DNA of 64,000 nt, from positions 94,389-158,388 of the forward strand of contig CALRZN010000010.1 of assembly GCA_943372645.1 (NCBI GenBank), read 5' to 3'. Shown here in pieces: positions 20,167-27,073 of the stretch. A program made the position numbers and the translations under genes. This stretch comes from VBWE01 sp943372645. Lineage in GTDB: Bacteria; Bacteroidota; Bacteroidia; Palsa-965. Position 1 is the stretch's first letter. Each line of letters starts with the position of its first letter. Under the pieces are notes generated by a model, which made no database searches, was not told the origin of the DNA, and was given only the letters and a program-made list of their open reading frames with translations.

Positions 20167-21354
20167 TTATTTTACGATCTCGATAACCTGACCTGCACCT
20201 ACGGTACGGCCACCTTCGCGGATCGCGAAACGCAGACCTTTGTCCATAGCTACCGGAACGATCAGTTTTACAGTGATTGTAACGTTATCGCCAGGCATAA
20301 CCATTTCGCGTCCTTCCGGGAGTTCGATTTCGCCGGTTACGTCAGTTGTACGGAGGTAGAACTGCGGACGGTATTTGTTGTGGAACGGTGTATGACGGCC
20401 ACCTTCTTCTTTTTTCAGAACGTAGATTTCTGCTTTGAATTCGGTGTGCGGGGTGATAGAACCCGGTTTAGCGAGTACCATACCACGACGGATAGCTTCT
20501 TTTTCAATACCGCGGAGGAGCAGACCAACGTTGTCGCCGGCTTCACCACGATCGAGGAGTTTGCGGAACATCTCAACACCGGTTACAACCGACTTGAGTT
20601 TTTCTTCCTGCATACCGAGGATTTCAATCTCTTCGCCTACGTTGATAACACCTGTTTCGATACGACCTGTAGCAACGGTACCACGACCGGTGATCGAGAA
20701 CACGTCTTCTACCGGCATCAGGAACGGCTTGTCTTTGTCGCGGGCCGGAGTCGGGATGTAGGTATCAACAGCTTCCATCAGTTCCATGATTTTCGGAACC
20801 CAGTTGGCGTCTTTGTTAAGACCGCCAAGAGCCGAACCACGGATGATCGGAGTGTTGTCGCCATCAAATTTATAGAACGAAAGAAGTTCGCGGATTTCCA
20901 TCTCAACGAGGTCGAGCAGTTCCGGATCGTCAACCATGTCCACTTTGTTCATGAACACAACGATACGCGGTACACCTACCTGACGGGCGAGCAGGATGTG
21001 CTCACGGGTCTGCGGCATCGGACCATCTGTAGCAGCTACAACCAGGATCGCACCATCCATCTGCGCAGCACCTGTTACCATGTTTTTAACATAGTCAGCG
21101 TGACCCGGGCAGTCAACGTGCGCGTAGTGACGGTTTTTAGTTTCATATTCCACGTGCGACGTGTTGATCGTGATACCACGCTCTTTTTCTTCGGGCGCGT
21201 TGTCAATCGATGAGAAGTCGCGAACCTGGGCAAGACCCTGGTCGGCAAGCACCGAAGTGATAGCAGCAGTAAGAGTTGTCTTACCGTGGTCAACGTGGCC
21301 GATTGTTCCAACGTTTACGTGCGGTTTGGAACGTTCGAATTTTTCCTTAGCCAT
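20167..21354 (-). CDS. tuf: Translation elongation factor Tu
   Basis: The 395-residue GTPase delivers aminoacyl-tRNA to the ribosome. G1 GHVDHGKTTLTAAI, the switch region with RGITINTSHVEYE, G3 DCPGHADYV, G4 NKVDM and G5 SAL are all present and intact. Domains 2 and 3 follow and end in GAGQVIEIVK. It is cotranscribed with four upstream tRNA genes and lies about 110 bases from tRNA-Thr(GGT), as for E. coli tufB. Confidence 0.98.
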   Translation of the reverse strand: MAKEKFERSKPHVNVGTIGHVDHGKTTLTAAITSVLADQGLAQVRDFSSIDNAPEEKERGITINTSHVEYETKNRHYAHVDCPGHADYVKNMVTGAAQMDGAILVVAATDGPMPQTREHILLARQVGVPRIVVFMNKVDMVDDPELLDLVEMEIRELLSFYKFDGDNTPIIRGSALGGLNKDANWVPKIMELMEAVDTYIPTPARDKDKPFLMPVEDVFSITGRGTVATGRIETGVINVGEEIEILGMQEEKLKSVVTGVEMFRKLLDRGEAGDNVGLLLRGIEKEAIRRGMVLAKPGSITPHTEFKAEIYVLKKEEGGRHTPFHNKYRPQFYLRTTDVTGEIELPEGREMVMPGDNVTITVKLIVPVAMDKGLRFAIREGGRTVGAGQVIEIVK

Positions 21355-21467
21355 AGCTGTTGTTAGTGTTAAGTGTTTACTTTGTTTTTGTCTTTGTTTT
21401 CTAAACTCAAATTCCGCCAGGGCGGAGATTTTACTTTTTTACCCGTTTTACCGGCTTCTCCTTCGAG

Positions 21468-21539
<72 letters not shown>

Positions 21540-21639
21540 CGGTGCAGTCGTCAGGTGCTTGCCGCTGTCTTTTCGACCGCTGCATTTTTCAGAGGCTTTT
21601 CAGTATTTTATTACCGAACTGCTTTATTTAAGAACGTTA

Positions 21640-21801
21640 GACCGGGCTTCACGCTTCACAGCGGTCACGCTTTCGCGTGATTCTCGCCCGGTCGGGCTCT
21701 TACTTCTTTTCAGAGCGGAAGACCGGGCTTCCCGCTATTCAGCGGGATAAACTTCTCGCCCGGTCGGGCTCTTACTTCTTTTCAGAGCGGAAGACCGGGC
21801 T
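21640..21801. repeat. Tandem duplication of the tRNA-Gly 3' end and its downstream flank
   Basis: A 49-bp sequence is exactly repeated at 21681-21729 and 21753-21801, a period of 72 bp. The second copy contains the last 16 bases of the tRNA-Gly gene (21786-21801) plus its downstream flank. The first copy has the same tRNA end, but what follows is unrelated. A third trace, GACCGGGCTTC, lies at 21640-21650. Between copies the arms GACCGGGC and GCCCGGTC form stems with inner hairpins. Confidence 0.8.
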
Positions 21802-21858
21802 CGAACCGGCCACCCTCAGCTTGGAAGGCTGATGCTCTACCAAATGAGCTACTTCCGC
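21786..21858 (-). tRNA. tRNA-Gly (TCC anticodon)
   Basis: Acceptor GCGGAAG/CTTCCGC, D-arm GCTCATTTGGTAGAGC, anticodon stem TCAGC/GCTGA with loop CTTCCAA (anticodon TCC), T-arm CCGGTTCGAGCCCGG. It corresponds to E. coli glyT in the same operon position. Its 3' end is duplicated downstream. Confidence 0.95.
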
Positions 21859-21934
21859 TTTCACCTTCGAATTGCTCCACATATATAAAGGATACGGGGA
21901 TGATTCGATGGCCGGTACTTTTTTGCGCACCGTG

Positions 21935-22017
21935 TGGGGAGAACAGGATTCGAACCTGTGAAGACGTAAGTCAACAGATTTACAGTCTGTCCTCGTTGGC
22001 CGCTTGAGTATCTCCCC
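21935..22017 (-). tRNA. tRNA-Tyr (GTA anticodon)
   Basis: This class II tRNA of 83 nt has a long variable arm. Acceptor GGGGAGA/TCTCCCC, anticodon stem ACAGA/TCTGT with loop CTGTAAA (anticodon GTA), T-arm ACAGGTTCGAATCCTGT, A discriminator. It matches the position of E. coli tyrU. Confidence 0.95.
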
Positions 22018-22041
22018 TTCTGAAAAGCCTCTGAAAAAGGG

Positions 22042-22115
22042 AGCCGATGGAGGGATTCGAACCCCCGACCAGCTGATTACAAATCAGCTGCTCTGGCCAA
22101 CTGAGCTACATCGGC
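22042..22115 (-). tRNA. tRNA-Thr (TGT anticodon)
   Basis: Acceptor GCCGATG/CATCGGC, D-arm GCTCAGTTGGCCAGAGC, anticodon stem GCTGA/TCAGC with loop TTTGTAA (anticodon TGT), T-arm GGGGGTTCGAATCCCTC. It is the first gene of the tRNA-tuf operon, equivalent in position to E. coli thrU. Confidence 0.95.
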
Positions 22116-22189
22116 TTACCTTTTCAAACCACTGTTTGAAAGAACGCGGGAGTGGTTAAAACTGTTATAACCTCCCCCAAAAAGGACTG

Positions 22190-22220
22190 CAAATGTATAA
22201 AAAAAACATGTTCGTAACAA
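22190..22220 (-). promoter_or_regulatory. Promoter of the tRNA-tuf operon, TTG-N20-TACATTTG
   Basis: On the minus strand TTG (22220-22218) is followed after 20 bases by TACATTTG (22197-22190), a full consensus match with a run of T in the spacer. It lies about 75 bases upstream of tRNA-Thr(TGT) and should drive the tRNA genes and tuf. Confidence 0.75.
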
Positions 22221-22277
22221 TTTGTCGCATTTTTTTTACTTTTTTCCTCTAAAAAAGCGGAGCGGGCGAAACAGAAG

Positions 22278-22329
22278 AAGGCCGGTTACAGGCTTAACGT
22301 TGCTGAACAACGCCCCCGTAACCGGCCTT
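22278..22329 (-). terminator. Hairpin downstream of hpf, probable terminator
   Basis: A perfect 12-bp stem AAGGCCGGTTAC / GTAACCGGCCTT (22278-22289 and 22318-22329) encloses a smaller CGTTG/CAACG hairpin. It lies 21 bases past the hpf stop; only a T-rich stretch (CTTCTTCTGTTTC) follows. Confidence 0.65.
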
Positions 22330-22349
22330 ACTATTTGATTTAAAGGACT

Positions 22350-22649
22350 TTACAAGCCTTTTACCTTTTCTTTGTATTTTTTAACCTGGCGGCCGAGGGC
22401 TTCGACCCCCGTATCGATGGCTTCTTCAAAAGTACGGCAGTGACGTTTTACATACAGTTCACTTCCCGGAACATTGAGCCGGATTTCGGCTACTTTGTTG
22501 CCTACGTCGTCCGATTTTTCCAGGCGAAGAAAAACTTCACCATTAATTATTCCGTCATAAAAATGATCCAGTTTACTTACTTTTTCCTGGATAAAGCTGA
22601 TGAGTTTCTGATCCGCATCAAAATGGATCGACTGAATCTGGAGATTCAT
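22350..22649 (-). CDS. hpf: Ribosome hibernation-promoting factor, HPF/YfiA (RaiA) family
   Basis: The 99-residue protein has the beta-alpha-beta-beta-beta-alpha fold of short HPF/RaiA. It starts MNLQIQSIHFDADQKLISFIQEKVSKL, continues with EVFLRLEKSDDVGNKVAEIRL and ends in the basic helix CRTFEEAIDTGVEALGRQVKKYKEK. Such proteins bind the 30S decoding region and hold ribosomes inactive in stationary phase. It lacks the C-terminal dimerisation domain of long HPF. ATG 22649 is chosen because a strong AGGAGG lies seven bases upstream. It is 31 bases after the recombinase gene, so probably cotranscribed. Confidence 0.92.
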   Translation of the reverse strand: MNLQIQSIHFDADQKLISFIQEKVSKLDHFYDGIINGEVFLRLEKSDDVGNKVAEIRLNVPGSELYVKRHCRTFEEAIDTGVEALGRQVKKYKEKVKGL

Positions 22650-22680
22650 ATTTCCTCCTTTGGTTTTAGAGTGATACAAT

Positions 22681-23583
22681 TCAAGCACGCGGGTGCGACT
22701 TGTGATGAATATTTTTTAGTTTTTCGACCGTGTTATGCGTGTACACCTGTGTTGCCGAAAGATTCGCATGCCCGAGCAGTTCTTTGATGGCGTTCAGATC
22801 GGCCCCGTTATTCAGCATGTGAGTGGCAAAAGTGTGGCGTAACACGTGTGGACTTTTTTTATCAATAGTGGTAACCTCTGCAAGGTACTTTATTACCTTA
22901 TTGTAAACAAACTTTTCTGTCAGTTTTTTCCCTGACTTCGGATGTTGCAGCAGGTAGTCCGCATTATCGTCCGGTCCTGGTGTACCGTTTTGCTTCTTCT
23001 GGTTTATATATGCTTCGATGAGTTTAAGTAATGGTGTATTTACAGGAATGATTCGTTCTTTATTCCGTTTGCCAAGTACTTTAATGGTTGATTTCCGGAA
23101 ATCAACATTCGACTGGCGCAGGTGTATAAGTTCAGATCGGCGGATGCCGGTTCCGTAAAACAGTTCGAGTATGAGCTGAACGAGCACGCCGTCTTCCTTG
23201 TCGTTAATGGCGCGGCCGTCGAGCACCGCATCCATGGGCGACTGCTCCACAAAAACGGGCAGGCGTTTCGGGGTTTTCGGGCCCTGTATTTTTAACATGG
23301 GGTTTGTTTTCACATGGCCTTCACGCAGCAGGTGTTTGTAGAATGTTTTGAGTGTAGTGATTTTGCGGTTGACCGAACGCGGACTCATTTTTTCTTCCAT
23401 GAGGCCGGCAATCCACGAACGGATAAGCAGGTGCGTGGCCTTTTCGGGCCCTGTTTCGTATTGCTGCTGAAGAAATGCGGTGAAACGGGTTAAATCGCCC
23501 TCATAAGCCACAAGCGTGTGTTTCGAGAATCGCTTTTCGTAGCTGAGGTATTCAATAAAAGGTTTTACAAGATCGGTATCCAC
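22681..23583 (-). CDS. XerC/XerD-type tyrosine recombinase
   Basis: The 300-residue protein has an N-terminal SAM-like core-binding domain (residues about 3-85) and a C-terminal catalytic domain. Catalytic residues are visible: R148 in GTGIRRSEL, the beta-hairpin lysine near 173, H246-x-x-R249 in HVLRHTFATH, H272 in LLGHANLSATQVYTH and the nucleophile Y281. Length and sequence fit the chromosomal dimer-resolving XerC/XerD group rather than a phage integrase. It starts with GTG at 23583, immediately after the rpsU terminator hairpin. In many Bacteroidota the same neighbourhood (rpsU, xer, hpf, tRNA, tuf) is kept, which supports a housekeeping role. Confidence 0.9.
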   Translation of the reverse strand: MDTDLVKPFIEYLSYEKRFSKHTLVAYEGDLTRFTAFLQQQYETGPEKATHLLIRSWIAGLMEEKMSPRSVNRKITTLKTFYKHLLREGHVKTNPMLKIQGPKTPKRLPVFVEQSPMDAVLDGRAINDKEDGVLVQLILELFYGTGIRRSELIHLRQSNVDFRKSTIKVLGKRNKERIIPVNTPLLKLIEAYINQKKQNGTPGPDDNADYLLQHPKSGKKLTEKFVYNKVIKYLAEVTTIDKKSPHVLRHTFATHMLNNGADLNAIKELLGHANLSATQVYTHNTVEKLKNIHHKSHPRA

Positions 23584-23593
23584 AATAAAAAAT

Positions 23594-23664
23594 AAAGAGA
23601 ACTACGTACCAAGTAAACGTAAAACCTGTGGAAAGGTTCTACTACACGGTGCGTAGTTCTCTTT
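23594..23664 (-). terminator. Terminator-like hairpin after rpsU
   Basis: AAAGAGAACTACG (23594-23606) pairs with CGTAGTTCTCTTT (23652-23664), and the stem extends inward with a G-U pair. On the minus strand TTTATTTTTTATT follows. It lies between rpsU and the recombinase GTG start, which is only 10 bases beyond, so readthrough may supply the latter. Confidence 0.75.
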
Positions 23665-23687
23665 AATATCTGATACTGAGGAGGAAA

Positions 23688-23879
23688 TTATTCCTCAGCG
23701 CGCTGTAACTGCTCGCGGTAGATGGCCTTGAGTTTGGTTTCGCGTTTACGGATCGAAGGTTTTGTAAACTTCTGACGATCACGGAGTTCGCGGACAACGC
23801 CCATCTTTTCGAATTTCTTCTTGAACTTTTTCAGCGATTTCTCTAACGATTCGCCTTCTTTAACTGGAACTATTACCAT
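23688..23879 (-). CDS. rpsU: 30S ribosomal protein S21
   Basis: The 63-residue basic protein matches S21: MVIVPVKEGESLEKSLKKFKKKFEK start, the LRDRQKFTKPSIRKRETK block and a helical end. S21 sits near the anti-SD region at the 3' end of 16S rRNA. The gene has its own consensus promoter and a terminator hairpin, so it is mainly monocistronic. Confidence 0.96.
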   Translation of the reverse strand: MVIVPVKEGESLEKSLKKFKKKFEKMGVVRELRDRQKFTKPSIRKRETKLKAIYREQLQRAEE

Positions 23880-23908
23880 TTTTTAATACCTCTTTTCGTT
23901 AAGGGAGG

Positions 23909-23939
23909 CAAAGGTAAAAAACGGTTTTGAATTTCACAA
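23909..23939 (-). promoter_or_regulatory. rpsU promoter, TTG-N20-TACCTTTG
   Basis: TTG (23939-23937) and TACCTTTG (23916-23909) on the minus strand are separated by 20 bases, matching the phylum consensus. The start codon of rpsU is 30 bases downstream. Confidence 0.7.
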
Positions 23940-24002
23940 CTTTCTTTTTGATCTTTTCAGATCGCCCGGAAATGTGCCCGTTTTACCCGCCCCTGCCGGT
24001 TT

Positions 24003-24470
24003 TTAAAGCGAGCCAAGCACGCTGTTAATGGCTTCGAAATTCGGGATTTCGCCCGCGTTGTCGAGTACTTCGGCGTAGCGGATAATGCCTTCTTTGTCAA
24101 TTACAAAGGCCGAACGCTTCGAAACACCTTCCATGGCCATGCCGCCAAAGGTTTCGTAAATGGATTCGTAGGCCTTGCTGGCGGTGCGGTTGAAATCAGA
24201 CAGCAGCGGGAAGTTCAGGTTCTGCTCGGCGCGGAATTTTCCGAGACTGAAAATAGAATCAACCGAAATACCGAAAACAGCGGCGTTTACATTGTTGTAG
24301 GTACCGATGTCATCGCGCACAGAACAGAGTTCTTTGGTGCAGGTGCCGGTAAAAGCAAGCGGAAAAAACAGCAGCAACACCGGGCGGCCTTTGAGGGCCG
24401 ACAGTTGTACTTCGTTTTTATCAGTATCGAATAATTTGAAATCGGGAGCGGACTGGCCAACCTGGAGCAT
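24003..24470 (-). CDS. Peroxiredoxin (AhpC/TSA family)
   Basis: The 155-residue thiol peroxidase reduces hydrogen peroxide and organic hydroperoxides. The peroxidatic site P37-x3-T41-x2-C44 (PLAFTGTC) is intact. C49 lies five residues later and could be a resolving cysteine, as in BCP/PrxQ-like enzymes. The strand FVIDKEGIIRYAEV is typical of the family. I start at ATG 24470 (MLQVGQSAPDF), where the family begins; the upstream in-frame extension is not conserved-looking. It stands alone between rpsU and ttcA. Confidence 0.93.
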   Translation of the reverse strand: MLQVGQSAPDFKLFDTDKNEVQLSALKGRPVLLLFFPLAFTGTCTKELCSVRDDIGTYNNVNAAVFGISVDSIFSLGKFRAEQNLNFPLLSDFNRTASKAYESIYETFGGMAMEGVSKRSAFVIDKEGIIRYAEVLDNAGEIPNFEAINSVLGSL

Positions 24471-24614
24471 ATTGTTTTTTGAGTTTGGTTTAACAGGTTG
24501 CAAACAAACGAAATTAGCGGATTGTTTAAACGTTGAGCACACAAATAATGCGATCGTTTCATGCTAACCTGAATGCCAAAAGTTCTTTTACCCATTGAGA
24601 TCGTTCGTTTTTTG

Positions 24615-24650
24615 CCACAAAGGCGCGAAGACACGAAGACTTCGCACAAA
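24615..24650. repeat. Solitary short repeat resembling the arms flanking the GxxExxY gene
   Basis: CCACAAAGGC (24615-24624), then a GCGAAGACACGAAGACTTCGC stretch in which GAAGACTTC is palindromic, then GCACAAA (24644-24650). The first ten bases are identical to the start of the 18-bp inverted repeat at 43965-43982. The rest of 24471-24750 holds only the ttcA promoter. Confidence 0.35.
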
Positions 24651-24731
24651 CCCATACCAGTGTCACCTCCATTCCATTAACCAAAGGCATGAACAAAAAA
24701 TATCCGGATAGTTGAACTGTTGATTTCGCGC

Positions 24732-24739
24732 TATCTTTG
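24732..24739 (+). promoter_or_regulatory. -7 promoter box (TATCTTTG) for ttcA
   Basis: TATCTTTG fits TAnnTTTG and lies 11 bases before the ATG. A TTG is present 17 bases upstream (24712-24714), slightly closer than usual. Confidence 0.5.
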
Positions 24740-24750
24740 CGGCTGATACG

Positions 24751-25545
24751 ATGCAAAACGATTTTAAAAATATCCGCCACCGCCTGCAGAAAGCCGTTTG
24801 GGATGCGCAGGAAGCCTTTCAGCTCATTGTGCCGGGCGACAAGGTGATGGTGTGCCTTTCGGGCGGCAAAGACAGTTATACCATGCTTGACATGGTGGTG
24901 ATGATGCAGCACGCGATGAAAAACAGTTTCGAAATCATCGCCGTAAACCTCGATCAGAAACAACCCGGTTTCCCGGAAGAAACGTTGCCCGATTACCTTA
25001 CAAAAGCCGGCGTGCCTTTCCGCATCCTCGAGCGCGACACGTACTCGGTGGTGAAAGAAAAAATCCCCGAAGGCAAAACCATGTGCAGCCTCTGCTCCCG
25101 CCTGCGCCGCGGCATTTTATACGATGCGGCTTCGGAAATGGGCGTTACGAAAATTGCACTCGGCCATCACCGCGAAGATATTTTAGAAACGTTTTTCCTG
25201 AATTTGTTTTTCTCCGGCAAGCTGGAAACCATGCCCGCCAAGCTGCGCACCGACGACCAGCGCCACATTGTGATACGCCCCCTCGCCTATTGCAAAGAAG
25301 CCGACATCAGTGCCTACGCCGCCGAACGCGATTTCCCCATTATTCCCTGCACGCTGTGCGGTTCGCAGGAAAACCTGCAGCGCAAGGTGGTCCGCAAAAT
25401 GATGGATGAATGGGACGAAAAATACCCCAACCGCAAAGAGGTGATGTTTACGGCGTTGGCGAATGTGCATACGTCGCATTTGCTGGATACGGAGATGTTT
25501 GATTTTGCGGGGATTGGTGCTGCACTGCAGGCAATACAGCAGTAA
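24751..25545 (+). CDS. ttcA: tRNA 2-thiocytidine biosynthesis protein TtcA
   Basis: The 264-residue PP-loop ATPase thiolates cytidine 32 of certain tRNAs using an iron-sulfur cluster. The ATP-binding SGGKDS loop is at residues 37-42. The two cysteine pairs expected for the cluster are present: C112/C115 in CSLCSRLRRG and C200/C203 in CTLCGSQ. GHHREDILETFFLNLFF matches the catalytic helix. The length is slightly shorter than the E. coli enzyme because the C-terminal tail is short. It ends two bases before the stop of the convergent gene on the minus strand, with no terminator between them. Confidence 0.94.
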   Translation: MQNDFKNIRHRLQKAVWDAQEAFQLIVPGDKVMVCLSGGKDSYTMLDMVVMMQHAMKNSFEIIAVNLDQKQPGFPEETLPDYLTKAGVPFRILERDTYSVVKEKIPEGKTMCSLCSRLRRGILYDAASEMGVTKIALGHHREDILETFFLNLFFSGKLETMPAKLRTDDQRHIVIRPLAYCKEADISAYAAERDFPIIPCTLCGSQENLQRKVVRKMMDEWDEKYPNRKEVMFTALANVHTSHLLDTEMFDFAGIGAALQAIQQ

Positions 25546-25547
25546 GT

Positions 25548-27062
25548 TTATCCGCCGCTGTTGCAACTCAGCAGTTGATATGCAGCCCTGTTTTTTCTGC
25601 GCACATAAATAAATCCATGCTCAACATCTTTGGTATTTGAAAGATGTCCCATCACATACACGTTCTCCAGCACCTCCGAATCGTCTAAAATTTCAGCCAC
25701 TTTTCCGTCGGGCGTTACTTCAATGGCCTTGGCTTTACCTGCATTGGTATCGTTGAAATAAATGACAACATTTTTTTGCTGGCGCACCGCGATCATCGTT
25801 CCAAAGCGGTTGTTGTAATTTTCAAGTTTAACTGTTTTCGGCACTGTTGATTTCCACAATACAAAACCATCGGCTCCGTAACGAACGAGATAAATATTTA
25901 TGTAATAGCCGTGAACCGCTACCGACTGTATCATGTTTCTGTATAACCCGAGGTACGTAATTCGCATTTGCTCTTCGGAGATCACCAGGAAAGAGCCGTC
26001 CGGATATCGCACGATGTCATTAATGAGTAAATGCAGGCGGCCTTCACTGGTGGGGCGCGAAACCTGGAAACCGAGGGCCTCCATTGTTTTTTTACTTTCA
26101 ATCCGCGTAGTGCGTTCTTCAATATCCCAGATCATATTAAACAGGCCGCGCCGATCATCATTATATTTATTCGTAAAAGACCCGGTTACCTGAACGATGT
26201 TACCATTTACAGTGTAGTGCAAATCATCGGGAAGATCAGCTTCCCCGAGATTAATAAATACCTGGAAGGGTTTACCGTAACCGCGAAACAGGCTGACTTT
26301 CGTATCGCCATAGATGCGGTTGTTTTTATCATCAAATGAAACGGAATAATCCGTAACAAGCATGTCTCCATTGTCAAAAAGTTGCGGCCAGATAACCTGC
26401 CAGCCTTTTTCAGAAAGTGCTGCAGGTACTTCGTATTCATTCCGTTTTGCAAACAGGCTATCGTAAACAACAAACCAGTTGGTGAATTCAAGAATTTCAG
26501 GCGGAACCATATCGCTGCACATCACCACCATGCGTGAACCATTGGGTGCAATGCGGATTTCAACCCAATCCGGAATATCCTGCTTACTTGATTCGGGCAT
26601 ATTAAAAGCCGCTGTGCCGACAGCAGCAATTGCCGGAATAATTTTCAGCGTTGTCTTATCTATCCGCTGGCGGTAAACGGTGTACTGGTGTTTGCTGAGA
26701 TCTGCTGCTGCCGTTATAATGTAAATTTCCTGGCCGAAAGCTATCATGTCAATAAACGTCTGGGCCTTGCCGTTAACTTTAAGCGACAACAATTCGCCGC
26801 GGATGAGTTCCATGCCTTTATTGTTTGCTTTATACAGCATCGGCAGCCCATCCACTTTCCGGAAAAAATAATGTCCTGATGCATCGGTCATCAGGTACCG
26901 TTCGTTCATGCTGTAAATCTGTTCACCGAACAGCTTATTTACCGGGCCGGATGTGAGGCAGTCGTGCTTTATTTGCGCTCCCAGCGGCAATACTGCAATA
27001 AAAAACAGGAGCCCGGTTATCAACGCCGGAAAACTCCTGTTTCTATTTTTTACAATTTGCAT
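25548..27062 (-). CDS. Secreted protein of unknown function, last gene of the subtilase operon
   Basis: I do not recognise a family for this 504-residue protein. It has a signal peptide (residues 1-29, ending LPLGA-Q) and no further membrane segments. The body is rich in alternating beta strands with repeated blocks such as GNIVQVTGSFTNKYNDD and YPDGSFLVISEEQMR, suggesting a beta-propeller-like envelope protein. There is no lipobox and no clear T9SS sorting domain at its C-terminus. The gene starts 11 bases downstream of the subtilase gene and is probably cotranscribed with it. Confidence 0.7.
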   Translation of the reverse strand: MQIVKNRNRSFPALITGLLFFIAVLPLGAQIKHDCLTSGPVNKLFGEQIYSMNERYLMTDASGHYFFRKVDGLPMLYKANNKGMELIRGELLSLKVNGKAQTFIDMIAFGQEIYIITAAADLSKHQYTVYRQRIDKTTLKIIPAIAAVGTAAFNMPESSKQDIPDWVEIRIAPNGSRMVVMCSDMVPPEILEFTNWFVVYDSLFAKRNEYEVPAALSEKGWQVIWPQLFDNGDMLVTDYSVSFDDKNNRIYGDTKVSLFRGYGKPFQVFINLGEADLPDDLHYTVNGNIVQVTGSFTNKYNDDRRGLFNMIWDIEERTTRIESKKTMEALGFQVSRPTSEGRLHLLINDIVRYPDGSFLVISEEQMRITYLGLYRNMIQSVAVHGYYINIYLVRYGADGFVLWKSTVPKTVKLENYNNRFGTMIAVRQQKNVVIYFNDTNAGKAKAIEVTPDGKVAEILDDSEVLENVYVMGHLSNTKDVEHGFIYVRRKNRAAYQLLSCNSGG

Positions 27063-27073
27063 GGATCCGAAAA

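Noticed and set aside
20380..21213. 277-codon plus-strand frame opposite tuf
   Set aside because: Antisense shadow of a highly conserved gene.
22681..23583. The recombinase as a phage or ICE integrase related to the tRNA-Gly duplications
   Set aside because: Length and motifs fit the chromosomal XerC/XerD group and its neighbours (rpsU, hpf, tRNA-tuf) are housekeeping genes; no element lies between it and the tRNA cluster.
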